Positions 1-7,444 of a DNA stretch of 9,041 bases are shown piece after piece. Every line of letters begins with the position of its first letter. Within the stretch, counting starts at the first letter, position 1. The translations under genes and the position numbers were made by a program. Origin of the DNA: Treponema sp. (GTDB lineage Bacteria; Spirochaetota; Spirochaetia; Treponematales; Treponemataceae); NCBI GenBank assembly GCA_017421145.1, contig JAFOTA010000026.1, positions 1 to 9,041 of the forward strand. The letters run 5' to 3'. The notes under the pieces were generated by a model that did no database searches, was not told the DNA's origin, and worked only from the letters and a program-made list of their open reading frames with translations.

Positions 1-875
1 AATGACGGGAATGTGTCTGCCGTGTAATCTACGAACGGATGGAGCGTTGTTTCGTTTTCATCGAATTCAATGTTGAGGTCTGCGTTTTTGTAGAACGTCC
101 TTACGCTTTCAAAGAAACTTTCTTTTGCAGTGTCTTCGATTTCATCCGGCGGAAGTGCCTGGTTCAGATTGTTGGTCTTGAAGTATGCGAGGATAAGAGT
201 GGTGTTGTAGAGAATGTCGCGGGATCTGTCCAACGAAAGTTTTACGGAAGAAGGAGTTCTTTCTTCAGTTACCGGAAAGAGTGCAAGAGGTGCGCGGACT
301 TCAAATTCTTCACCGGCAAGCTTTCCCTTTACGAACGGATATGCGATGAAAAGATCGTTCTGTCCCTTGTCCCTTACAAGGCGGTTGTTCGCTCTGAGAA
401 GTCCGGTTATTTTTTTCAGCTGGCTTTCGTTCTTTAGGTTGGCAACTTCAATTTTCCGTCCGGTTCCGAGTATGATTTCGCGTGCGTCATAATCCGGGCT
501 GTATAAATCTACGGCATATTTTGCCTGGAGCTTTGCCATGTACAAAAGATGGTTGCGCCTGTTTATGTTGATCAGTTTTTTTTCAAGTTCCTTGAGAGTT
601 CCCTGAACTGTTTTCGTGATCGTGACTTTGGTAAATCCGCTGCTCTGGGTTTTTCTTTCGTATCTGTTGATCACCCTGAGAAACTGCTCTCCGTAATTTT
701 CTATGAAGCTTTTTCCGACGCCCGGAACTGATTCAAAATCAGAAAGCTTTACAGGCTCCAGTTCTGCGATTGCCCTGAGTACGTCATCGGTACAGACGAC
801 CGGAACTCTTCCTGTGTCCGAAGAATCCTTTATGTGCTGTCTTAGTGCGGCAAGCTCGTTATATAATTCATCCAT
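1..875 (-). CDS. HRDC and DUF4011-like protein, probable SF1 helicase/ATPase, 3' end outside window
   Basis: The reading frame is open from the ATG at 875-873 to the left edge (291 codons seen), so the C-terminus is missing. An AGGAG sequence lies 6 nt before the ATG. Residues 2-76 resemble an HRDC nucleic-acid-binding domain: an N-terminal helix (LYNELAALRQHI), VVCTDDVLRAIAELEP, then the helix-hairpin-helix-like VPGVGKSFIENYGEQFL. Residues 92-290 resemble the DUF4011 region found before superfamily 1 helicase cores, with LEKKLININRRNHLLYMAK (95-115) and DLFIAYPFVKGKLAG...RAPLALFPVTEE (174-205). In that family Walker motifs follow; here they would lie beyond position 1, so helicase activity is inferred, not seen. 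The gene starts 17 nt after the murD stop and is probably cotranscribed with the mur genes, although its likely role is DNA or RNA metabolism. The reading frame is certain; the domain names are recognised by eye. Confidence 0.78.
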   Translation of the reverse strand, partial: MDELYNELAALRQHIKDSSDTGRVPVVCTDDVLRAIAELEPVKLSDFESVPGVGKSFIENYGEQFLRVINRYERKTQSSGFTKVTITKTVQGTLKELEKKLININRRNHLLYMAKLQAKYAVDLYSPDYDAREIILGTGRKIEVANLKNESQLKKITGLLRANNRLVRDKGQNDLFIAYPFVKGKLAGEEFEVRAPLALFPVTEERTPSSVKLSLDRSRDILYNTTLILAYFKTNNLNQALPPDEIEDTAKESFFESVRTFYKNADLNIEFDENETTLHPFVDYTADTFPS

Positions 876-892
876 TTTTTACTCCTGTAAAA

Positions 893-2500
893 TCAGCCGA
901 ACATCTCGGTGACAGAATCTTTGAATTTGTTTCCCCTGTCGAATTCATTCGCGAACATTCCGAACGAAGTTGCACCCGGAGAAAATACGACCGGTATCGG
1001 TTTTGAAGAATCGAAATAATCGAACCTGATTTCCGCCCTGTCATTGGTCAGATCGGTTTTCATCACTCCGAGAAGCGCACCCAATGAATCATAAGGGCCG
1101 CTGTAATTGATGAGCTTTTGGTCGAGCATTGCAGTCAGTTTGTCCGTGCCAGTTCCCGAAAGAAGATAAAGTTTCTGAGGGATGTATTTCCTTCCTTTTC
1201 TTCCCGTTATAAGTTCATAAAGCGGAGTGAAGTCAAGGTTTTTGTCCGTGCCTCCTGCAATCAATATCACGCGGGAATCGAATGACATGGCTGCTGCTGC
1301 AGAAGCTTCAGGAACCGTTGCGCATGTATCGTTGTAGAAAGAAAGCCTGATTGAGTTGTAAGGATTTTTCCAGTCGCTGAAATGTTCGAGCCTGTGAGCG
1401 ATTCCTTTCCATGAGTCTACGATTGCCATGGTCTGCTCCGGAGACACATGCATGAGGCGCATTACGAGAGCTGCGTTCAATACGTTTGTCCTCATGTGTG
1501 CGCCGGGAACCATAAGCTCTCCCATTATCTTTTCTTCGGTCGCCTTGTTTTCTTTTGCGGCTTTGCTCATCAGTTCTTTCGGGAGCCTTGAATACCCGTA
1601 GATGATTCCGTCTTCTTCGCTTTCTGCCTGATATGCACCGAATGCATCGAGGGGAAGTACGTTCGAGCTGTAGCGCATGACCTGTGCTTTTGTTTCGGAT
1701 GCAAAGAGGTCGCCCCAGCATGAGCATCCTTTTTTGGGGAATGCCGTTTCGGTAAGATAATCATCAGGATCAAAGTCGAGTATGGTGAAATCCGTTTCAT
1801 CCTGATCGGCGTAAATCAGTTTTTTGTCGTTGACGTATGAATCCATTCCGTCGTACCAGTTCTGATGGTCGGGAACGATTTTCGTTATGATTGCAATCTT
1901 CGGTTTCAATGCCTTGCGTCCGCGTAGATCAGCGAGCTGCCAGCTTGAAAGTTCCAGCACTACCGGAGTCATGCCGTCTGTCTTGTGAAGGAAAGTGAGC
2001 GGGCTTACGGTTATGTTTCCGCCCAGGAATGTTTTGAAGCCTGCATTTTTAAGTCCGAATTCAATTGCGCTTACAGTGGAGCTTTTTCCCTTGCTTCCCG
2101 TCACGGCGATTATCGGAGCTTTGGTAAAATGCAGGAAAATGCTCAGGTCCGTTTCTATTGCTTTTGCAGCCGCAAGATATTCGTTTCCCTGAATCTTTAC
2201 CCCGGGGTTTTTTATCACGCAGTCGGCGTTTTCAAAATCTTCTATGTTGTGCCGGCCAAGGACGTATGAGAGCCTGCTCTTGTCGATTTCAGCGTCTTCC
2301 GAAATCCGTTTGAGGGTGGGGGCAAGCTGCTCAGGAGTTTTCATGTCTGTCACCGTTACATATGCGCCGTGCTTCAAAAAGAATTTTACGCAGGCTTCTC
2401 CTCCGCCGTTCAATCCAAGCCCCATGACCGTAATCTTTTTTCCCGCTATATCTTCCAGGGAATTGAAAACACAGCCCTGAGGATAAACATAAGGTTCCAT
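893..2500 (-). CDS. murD: UDP-N-acetylmuramoyl-L-alanine--D-glutamate ligase (MurD)
   Basis: A cytoplasmic ATP-dependent ligase that adds D-glutamate to UDP-MurNAc-L-Ala, the second amino-acid step of peptidoglycan precursor synthesis. Visible motifs are an N-terminal Rossmann-like GLGLNGGG (27-34), NPGV (98-101), the P-loop VTGSKGKSST (133-142), ELSSWQL (183-189, the MurD-type SSxQL), and SYVNDKK (221-227), which holds the lysine expected to be carbamylated. NDTCAT (390-395), AGGTDKNLDF (415-424) and SPGATSFGMF (507-516, the MurD C-terminal signature) follow. At 535 aa it is longer than the roughly 440-450 aa usual for the family; the extra length lies mostly between about 231 and 325. The ATG at 2500 has AGGAG 7 nt upstream, and the stop is TGA. 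It lies 54 nt after ddl and 17 nt before the HRDC gene, in one operon. The identification is secure. Confidence 0.95.
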   Translation of the reverse strand: MEPYVYPQGCVFNSLEDIAGKKITVMGLGLNGGGEACVKFFLKHGAYVTVTDMKTPEQLAPTLKRISEDAEIDKSRLSYVLGRHNIEDFENADCVIKNPGVKIQGNEYLAAAKAIETDLSIFLHFTKAPIIAVTGSKGKSSTVSAIEFGLKNAGFKTFLGGNITVSPLTFLHKTDGMTPVVLELSSWQLADLRGRKALKPKIAIITKIVPDHQNWYDGMDSYVNDKKLIYADQDETDFTILDFDPDDYLTETAFPKKGCSCWGDLFASETKAQVMRYSSNVLPLDAFGAYQAESEEDGIIYGYSRLPKELMSKAAKENKATEEKIMGELMVPGAHMRTNVLNAALVMRLMHVSPEQTMAIVDSWKGIAHRLEHFSDWKNPYNSIRLSFYNDTCATVPEASAAAAMSFDSRVILIAGGTDKNLDFTPLYELITGRKGRKYIPQKLYLLSGTGTDKLTAMLDQKLINYSGPYDSLGALLGVMKTDLTNDRAEIRFDYFDSSKPIPVVFSPGATSFGMFANEFDRGNKFKDSVTEMFG

Positions 2501-2554
2501 AAATCTGCTCCTGATTTTATTTTTTTCTTAATAAACGCCCGAAACAAAACGTCC

Positions 2555-3685
2555 CTAGCGTTCCGTCCTCAAAGTTTCCCTTGCCTTGAACCTGCATACG
2601 GCTTCTTCAAAAAGCTTGTCCAAAAGCGCCGTGAACCCGAGACCTTCGCTTTCGCACATTTTCGGGAACATGCTTATGCTCGTGAATCCTGGAATCGTGT
2701 TGATTTCGTTCAGGTAGATTTCACCTGATTTTCTGTCTATGAAAAAATCCACGCGTGAAAGGCCTGATGCATCTACTGCGGCGTATGCTTTTTTTGCTGT
2801 CTCGCGGATGTAGCTGAGCTTTCCGTCGTCAAGGGATGCAGGAATCTTAAGCTCCGCACCGTTCGGGTCGTTGTATTTTGCGTCGTAGTCATAGAAAACA
2901 TGCTTAGGAACAATTTCACCCGGACCGTATGAGCTTAGGAGCGTTGCCGGAATGGAAGGGTCTGCGGTGACTGAATTTCCGGTTACTGAACATTCCACTT
3001 CACGTGCGTCAATCGCTTTTTCGATGAGGACCTTGTTGTCCCAGCTGAATGCTTCTATGAGCGCAAAAGAAAGTTCCCTTATGTCAAGTGCCTTTGATGC
3101 CCCGTCGCTTGAACCTGCGGAACATGGCTTTACGAAAAGCGGGAATCCCAATGTGTCTACCGCATTCTGGACTATTTCGTCATAACGGCGGCTGTCGTTT
3201 ATGTCCGCGCGTGTGAGACAGACATAGGGCACTACAGGAAGACCTGCATGTTCCCAGAGGATTTTTGTCTGAACTTTGTCCATGGTGGCGGCAGAAGAAA
3301 ACACTCCGCATCCGACATAAGGAACCATCGCCATTTCAAGAAGCCCCTGAACCGTTCCGTCTTCTCCGTTCGTTCCGTGAAGAACCGGGAAAACGACGTC
3401 GGCAGGAATCTTTTTTCCTCCGGCAACGAATGCTCCTTCTGATTTTCCGCCGGGGATAACCGAAACCAGATTTTTTTCATCGGCATTTATGGAAAGCTTT
3501 TCCGAAGGATTTTTTTTAAGGTTTTCCAGAACAGATTTGTCCTGAAGATACCACTTTCCGTCCCTGTCAATTGAAACAAGCGAAACCGAATGGTTTTCAC
3601 CGACCATGCGTGCGACAGCAGAACAGCTGATTATTGAAATGTCATGTTCTCCTGAACGTCCGCCGTATAATAAAACGATATTCAT
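2555..3685 (-). CDS. ddl: D-alanine--D-alanine ligase (Ddl)
   Basis: An ATP-grasp enzyme joining two D-alanines to give the dipeptide that MurF adds to the peptidoglycan precursor. Motifs are GGRSGEHDIS (8-17), HGTNGEDG (103-110), VKPCSAGSSDGASK (185-198), EVECSV (229-234), YDYDAKY (265-271), RVDFF (311-315) and NEINTIPGFTSISMFPK (326-342). The YDYxAKY omega-loop form is typical of D-Ala-D-Ala enzymes rather than VanA-type D-Ala-D-Lac ligases, so no vancomycin-resistance role is suggested. The frame stays open upstream to an ATG at 3748, which would add 21 basic residues inside murE. I chose the ATG at 3685 because MNIVLLYGGRSGEHD is the normal Ddl N-terminus and GAGGTG lies just upstream, overlapping the murE stop. 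This gives 376 aa, near the usual family length. Only 10 nt separate it from murE, which suggests translational coupling. Confidence 0.95.
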   Translation of the reverse strand: MNIVLLYGGRSGEHDISIISCSAVARMVGENHSVSLVSIDRDGKWYLQDKSVLENLKKNPSEKLSINADEKNLVSVIPGGKSEGAFVAGGKKIPADVVFPVLHGTNGEDGTVQGLLEMAMVPYVGCGVFSSAATMDKVQTKILWEHAGLPVVPYVCLTRADINDSRRYDEIVQNAVDTLGFPLFVKPCSAGSSDGASKALDIRELSFALIEAFSWDNKVLIEKAIDAREVECSVTGNSVTADPSIPATLLSSYGPGEIVPKHVFYDYDAKYNDPNGAELKIPASLDDGKLSYIRETAKKAYAAVDASGLSRVDFFIDRKSGEIYLNEINTIPGFTSISMFPKMCESEGLGFTALLDKLFEEAVCRFKARETLRTER

Positions 3686-3695
3686 GCCTTCACCT

Positions 3696-5414
3696 CTATT
3701 TTTTGAATCCCATCTCCGAAATCGCTTTTTTTGCCTCGGAGATTTCATCGTATTTCATCGTATGGTCTTTGTATATGATTGAATTTTCATGTGCTTTTCC
3801 GAGCAGAAGGACTATATCATTTTCCCCTGCCATTGAAAATGCCGTGCGTATTGCTTTGGGACGGTCAGGAATCATAAAAAGATCTTTTCCGTCAATCTTT
3901 CCGTTTTTGCGCGCTCCCTTTGCAATCATCTCAAGGAGTGCCATGCTGTCTTCACCACGCGGATCCTCATCGGTCAAAATAACGGTGTCGCAGAACTGTG
4001 CTGCAATTTCACCTTGGAGCGGACGCTTGGTCAAATCGCGCTCGCCGCCTGAACCGAAAAGACAGATCATCCTGCCCTTGCATCTGTTTCTTACCGGAGG
4101 GAAAATCGTCTGGAATGAAGAAGGTGTGTGCGCATAATCGACTATGACTTCAAACGGCTGGCCTTCGTGGATTTCCGTCATGCGTCCCTTTACCGGAGTG
4201 ATTTTTTCAACGAGCGGCACTAGTTTTTCCATGCTGATTCCGCATGTTCCGCTTACCGCAAGAAGAGTCGCCATTATGTTGTATGCGTTGAATGCTCCCG
4301 GCAGATTTGATTTTATTTCAGCGTTTTCTTCTATAAATATGTCATTGGATATGCCTTTCTTTCCGTCCATGAATTTGACGTTGAATGAAAGAGTGCTTTC
4401 CGTGGAGCTGATTCCGCTTGCTTCCATGTATGGAATTTCCGGGTTGATTTCCGGTAGATTCTGGTTTCCCGTTCCTTCTGCATTTCTTCCAGCCTTTCCG
4501 AGCGACGTGAATCCCAGGACCGGCTTTTTTGTTGCGCCTGCAAAATAAGAGTATGCCGGATCCTCAAGGTTTACGATTCCGAATGAAGGCACTGTCTGTT
4601 TTTTTCCGCCGATTGTTTTTTCATGGCCGTATTTGTCCAGTGCGCGGAAAAGATTTGCCTTGTCGTCCCTGTACTGCTCGTATGTTCCGTGGAATTCAAG
4701 ATGCTCCAAAGTCACGTTCATGAAGATTCCGCAGTCGAATTGAACGTCACCGAGCCTGTTCGTCCTTGGTGAAAGACCGTGCGATGATGATTCGACCACG
4801 GCATGAGTGCATTTGTTTTCGAGCATTTCATAAAGCTGCCTCTGGACTATGGGTGCTTCGGGCGTAGTCTGGTGCTGGGGATTGTCAACTGCGTCACCCC
4901 CAAGCGAATATTGGACCGTAGATATGAAACCTGCCTTGATGCCTGAAAGTTTCAGGAGCTGCCAGATAAAAGCCACTGTGGAAGATTTTCCTTCCGTACC
5001 TGTAACTCCGTAGACCACGAGCTTTGACGAAGGATTGTCATAAAAAGCCGATGCTGCCGGTGACATTGCGTGGCGAGAATCCTTGACTTTTGCAAAAACC
5101 ACGTTTCCGCCTGCATTTTTTGCCGCCGTGCTGATTTTTGACTTTTCTTCTTCGGAAAATGAATCCTGGAAAACTATTGCCCTTGCCCCCGAATCTATTG
5201 CGGACGCTATGAATCTGTTCCCGGTCGTGTGGGTTCCCGGAAGTGCAAAGAACAATGCGCCCGGCTTTACGTCCCTGCTGTCGAATACAAGGCTTTCTAT
5301 TTCTGCTGAGGACGCAAGTTTTTCCGCTTCATCTGCTGACAAAGGAGTTTCCCCGTCAGAATCCACTATTTCATGTTCAAAACAAGACAAAAGGCTCTTA
5401 AAACTCTTTTTCAT
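3696..5414 (-). CDS. murE: UDP-N-acetylmuramyl-tripeptide synthetase (MurE)
   Basis: A cytoplasmic Mur ligase adding the third, diamino residue to UDP-MurNAc-L-Ala-D-Glu. Motifs are DSRDVKPGALFFAL (45-58, uridine-binding domain), the P-loop GVTGTEGKSST (136-146), TTPE (183-186), ESSSHGL (208-214), YEQYRDDK (245-252, with K252 the expected carbamylated lysine), DYAHTP (426-431), FGSGGERDLTKRP (453-465), DEDPRGED (482-489) and GKAHE (539-543). The specificity loop reads DPR preceded by Glu, not the DNPR of meso-diaminopimelate enzymes, so the substrate may be L-ornithine or L-lysine. Ornithine is the residue reported for treponemal peptidoglycan. At 572 aa it is somewhat longer than the roughly 500 aa common in the family, partly through a loop near 300-335. 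It is the first gene of the operon. The ATG at 5414 has no Shine-Dalgarno sequence and sits almost on the predicted transcription start. Confidence 0.93.
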   Translation of the reverse strand: MKKSFKSLLSCFEHEIVDSDGETPLSADEAEKLASSAEIESLVFDSRDVKPGALFFALPGTHTTGNRFIASAIDSGARAIVFQDSFSEEEKSKISTAAKNAGGNVVFAKVKDSRHAMSPAASAFYDNPSSKLVVYGVTGTEGKSSTVAFIWQLLKLSGIKAGFISTVQYSLGGDAVDNPQHQTTPEAPIVQRQLYEMLENKCTHAVVESSSHGLSPRTNRLGDVQFDCGIFMNVTLEHLEFHGTYEQYRDDKANLFRALDKYGHEKTIGGKKQTVPSFGIVNLEDPAYSYFAGATKKPVLGFTSLGKAGRNAEGTGNQNLPEINPEIPYMEASGISSTESTLSFNVKFMDGKKGISNDIFIEENAEIKSNLPGAFNAYNIMATLLAVSGTCGISMEKLVPLVEKITPVKGRMTEIHEGQPFEVIVDYAHTPSSFQTIFPPVRNRCKGRMICLFGSGGERDLTKRPLQGEIAAQFCDTVILTDEDPRGEDSMALLEMIAKGARKNGKIDGKDLFMIPDRPKAIRTAFSMAGENDIVLLLGKAHENSIIYKDHTMKYDEISEAKKAISEMGFKK

Positions 5415-5569
5415 ATAGATTCGATTCTAATGCTTACAATGGTAATATTCAAGGACATTTGCCAAGAAAGCTTTTGCTATGTTCCCTTATGTCCAGGACT
5501 CAATCTGCCGAACATCTAAGGGTAGGGGTGTTTCCGGTGGATTCCGGTTAACCCGAACGGAGTATAAAT
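5415..5569. promoter_or_regulatory. Divergent intergenic region with inverted and direct repeats
   Basis: This region separates murE (leftward) from the 606-aa membrane protein gene (rightward). Apart from the murE promoter it holds an inverted repeat GGACAT (5453-5458) / ATGTCC (5489-5494) with a 30-nt centre that contains the palindrome AAAGCTTT (5467-5474). It also holds a direct repeat TTCCGGT (5532-5538 and 5543-5549), and the palindrome GGTTAACC (5546-5553) just before the ribosome binding site. I see no convincing rightward promoter. TGCTATGTT (5475-5483) could be an extended -10, but its -35 is poor. A regulator site is possible but unproven. Confidence 0.35.
5424..5452 (-). promoter_or_regulatory. 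Predicted sigma-70 promoter of the murE-ddl-murD operon
   Basis: Read on the minus strand, a -35 TTGAAT (5452-5447) is separated by exactly 17 nt from a -10 TAGAAT (5429-5424). Transcription would start near 5417, about 3 nt before the murE ATG at 5414. This is a prediction from consensus and spacing only. The lack of a ribosome binding site before murE fits it. Confidence 0.6.
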
Positions 5570-7390
5570 GTGAAGGCCTCGCACAGAACGGCGTTAAGTC
5601 TGCTGCTGACAATTATAATATTCTCAATAATCTCGGTTGCCGCGGTTTTCGGCGGATTCAAGTACGTGGAGATGCATTACTATCAGCCCAGGGTCGTGAA
5701 CAACATCATGAAAATCCTTGATGCGATAGGCTCGGCTTATGATTCATATGCAGACGGCATGATCGAATCTTTCGCATCCTATGCATTGGATGACCGTGCG
5801 CGTACATTTATAGAAAGAAACGTCACCGTAACCGATATAGAAACCCGTGAGCAGATGACGGGCGAATTAATGGAAAAAAACGGCGGTCTTGAAGGAATCC
5901 GCCTTGTTGAAAGCGACGGAAACCACATACATTACAGCACTTTCGCTTCTGACATACTCTCAAAATCAGAAGAGCTTGTTTCGTACAGGAATTATTCCGA
6001 CTTGAACGAGCTTCCGGTGCAGTTCATCTCCACTTCTGACAACGGGGAATACGCAGGTACAAAAGAGTCTCTCAGTGAACGTGCTGGAATCTATTTCGAT
6101 GCCGTCCGTGACAGGATAATCTTTTCGCTCCCATATTTCGACAAATACACAGCCTACCGCGGTACGCTCATTTTCTATGTGGAGCCGAATGATTTTTTGA
6201 GCCGTATCATAGCGGAAAACATAGTGCCTCTGAATACCAGGCTTAAGGTTGTCGCGCCGATGGATTCAGACGTGAACACCCAGGAAACGGGCAATTCCGG
6301 TTTTGTTTTCGGCATGCCGAATGTCGGGCGGGATATGCTTTCCGAAGCCGTGATCAGGACTTGGGGTGCAAAAAGATATGGTTCCGAGCCTGTAGTGCAG
6401 ACTGATGAAAATGTCCTCGTTCTTGTGACGGGGGTGAACTGCAAATACGGAAAAATCGGCTGGATATGCAGGGATTCGGAATTCTCGTTCTCAAAGACGG
6501 AGAAAGTGCTTCTGCTGCTCTGCCTTTTCATAACTTTGTTCCTTATAATCTTCATATTGTTCAATTTCCGCCATGATGATTCCGTGATAATCCGTGAGCG
6601 CGTCCATAAATTCGAGATGGCGCTTTTCCGTGAGTATCTGGAGCACCGTGACACCGATGACTGGAAGTCGCTTGAAAAGGAGATTTCACTCCGTAAGCAT
6701 GACGTGAATGCTGAGATAGTGAAGAGCCTCGGCATAACCGGGAAAAAGCACAGCAAGGAAATTTCAGAGGCTTTGGACCGCAGCTGGAATGATTTCATGC
6801 ATCTTGTCAGCGGAGGATACAGGTCAACGCTTGAAAATCTGGCCGCACCTGTCATAGACGGGGAAAATGATTCTGCAAAAGGAAGTGCTTCCGGAGATTT
6901 CCCTGTCGTCGTTGAAGAAGTTGAGGAACTTGAGGAGATTGAAGAAGCTGAAGGCCTTGAGGCTGTTGATGAAGGAGGGCTTGAGGAATTGGCTGAACTT
7001 GATGACGCAGAACCTGCCGGTGATTTGGAAGAAGTCGTTGACGGCGGTGTGAAGACTGAAGGTCCGCTGTCCGATGATATAGAGGATGACGGGCTTGAGG
7101 AGCTTGTGGAAGTCGATGATGATGGCGAAGATCTGGATGTCCCTGAGGTGGGAGGTTTCGATGACCCTCTTGCTGATGAGGAAAATCTTTCCGATTCATC
7201 CGTTTCTTATGATTTGGAAGAAATCAGTCCGGAAGAAGAAGCTCAGCTTGCCCAGATGGAAGCCCGGAAAAAACAGGATTCCACATGGCAGAACTATTTC
7301 CTTGAGAATGATGAAATCGGAACTCCTCGTTTTGATGATTTGGACGACGATGACAACGGCTCTTGGAAAGAAAACGGCAGCGGGCGGTAA
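5570..7390 (+). CDS. Membrane protein with Cache-like sensor domain and long acidic C-terminal tail
   Basis: I do not recognise a named family. The start is GTG at 5570 with GGAG 7 nt upstream; 606 aa. Layout: first membrane helix about 8-30; extracytoplasmic region about 31-310; second helix about 313-333; basic, helical cytoplasmic stretch about 334-415; Glu/Asp-rich tail about 443-596. The extracytoplasmic part has the look of a double-Cache sensor: a long helix after the first membrane segment, GIRLVESDGNHIHYST (109-124), and IIFSLPYFDKYTAYRGTLIFYV (183-204). No HAMP, methyl-accepting, kinase, GGDEF or phosphatase domain follows the second helix. The tail repeats loose LEE/VEE/ELDD units such as VEELEEIEEAEGLE (451-464), GLEELAELDD (470-479) and GLEELVEVDDDGEDLD (508-523). 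It may pass an external signal to an unknown partner, or bind cations or basic proteins through the tail. A 112-aa protein gene follows 54 nt downstream. The reading frame is certain and the function inferred. Confidence 0.85.
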   Translation: MKASHRTALSLLLTIIIFSIISVAAVFGGFKYVEMHYYQPRVVNNIMKILDAIGSAYDSYADGMIESFASYALDDRARTFIERNVTVTDIETREQMTGELMEKNGGLEGIRLVESDGNHIHYSTFASDILSKSEELVSYRNYSDLNELPVQFISTSDNGEYAGTKESLSERAGIYFDAVRDRIIFSLPYFDKYTAYRGTLIFYVEPNDFLSRIIAENIVPLNTRLKVVAPMDSDVNTQETGNSGFVFGMPNVGRDMLSEAVIRTWGAKRYGSEPVVQTDENVLVLVTGVNCKYGKIGWICRDSEFSFSKTEKVLLLLCLFITLFLIIFILFNFRHDDSVIIRERVHKFEMALFREYLEHRDTDDWKSLEKEISLRKHDVNAEIVKSLGITGKKHSKEISEALDRSWNDFMHLVSGGYRSTLENLAAPVIDGENDSAKGSASGDFPVVVEEVEELEEIEEAEGLEAVDEGGLEELAELDDAEPAGDLEEVVDGGVKTEGPLSDDIEDDGLEELVEVDDDGEDLDVPEVGGFDDPLADEENLSDSSVSYDLEEISPEEEAQLAQMEARKKQDSTWQNYFLENDEIGTPRFDDLDDDDNGSWKENGSGR

Positions 7391-7401
7391 ACGGCAGGAC
7401 T

Positions 7402-7425
7402 GTTCGGAAACCCAGGTTTTTGAAC
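7402..7425 (+). other. Intercistronic RNA hairpin
   Basis: GTTCGGAAAC (7402-7411) pairs with GTTTTTGAAC (7416-7425) around the tetraloop CCAG. This is a 10-bp stem that includes two G-U pairs. It lies in the 54-nt gap between the membrane protein gene and the 112-aa gene. No U-run follows, so it is not a standard intrinsic terminator. It may affect mRNA processing or stability, or translation of the downstream gene, which has a poor ribosome binding site. Confidence 0.5.
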
Positions 7426-7444
7426 GCGGGATTGTGAGTAGATT

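Noticed and set aside
39..912. Several plus-strand open frames at the left end
   Set aside because: They are opposite the minus-strand HRDC/DUF4011-like frame, which is open throughout, has a good ribosome binding site and carries recognisable domains.
2501..2554. Terminator between ddl and murD
   Set aside because: On the minus strand the weak 5-bp AACGC/GCGTT stem has a long loop and is followed by A-rich, not T-rich, sequence, so readthrough into murD is expected.
3683..3748. Upstream ATG at 3748 as the ddl start
   Set aside because: It would add 21 basic residues overlapping the murE C-terminus; the ATG at 3685 has the ribosome binding site and gives the normal Ddl N-terminus.
6175..6855. 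Long minus-strand open frame (226 codons) inside the membrane sensor gene
   Set aside because: It is fully antisense to a better-supported gene with a ribosome binding site and clear membrane helices, and its product shows no recognisable motif.
6896..7357. Acidic tail-coding region as a tandem DNA repeat or recent expansion
   Set aside because: The protein repeats are loose and the codons vary, so there is no exact tandem DNA repeat; low-complexity protein selection explains it better.
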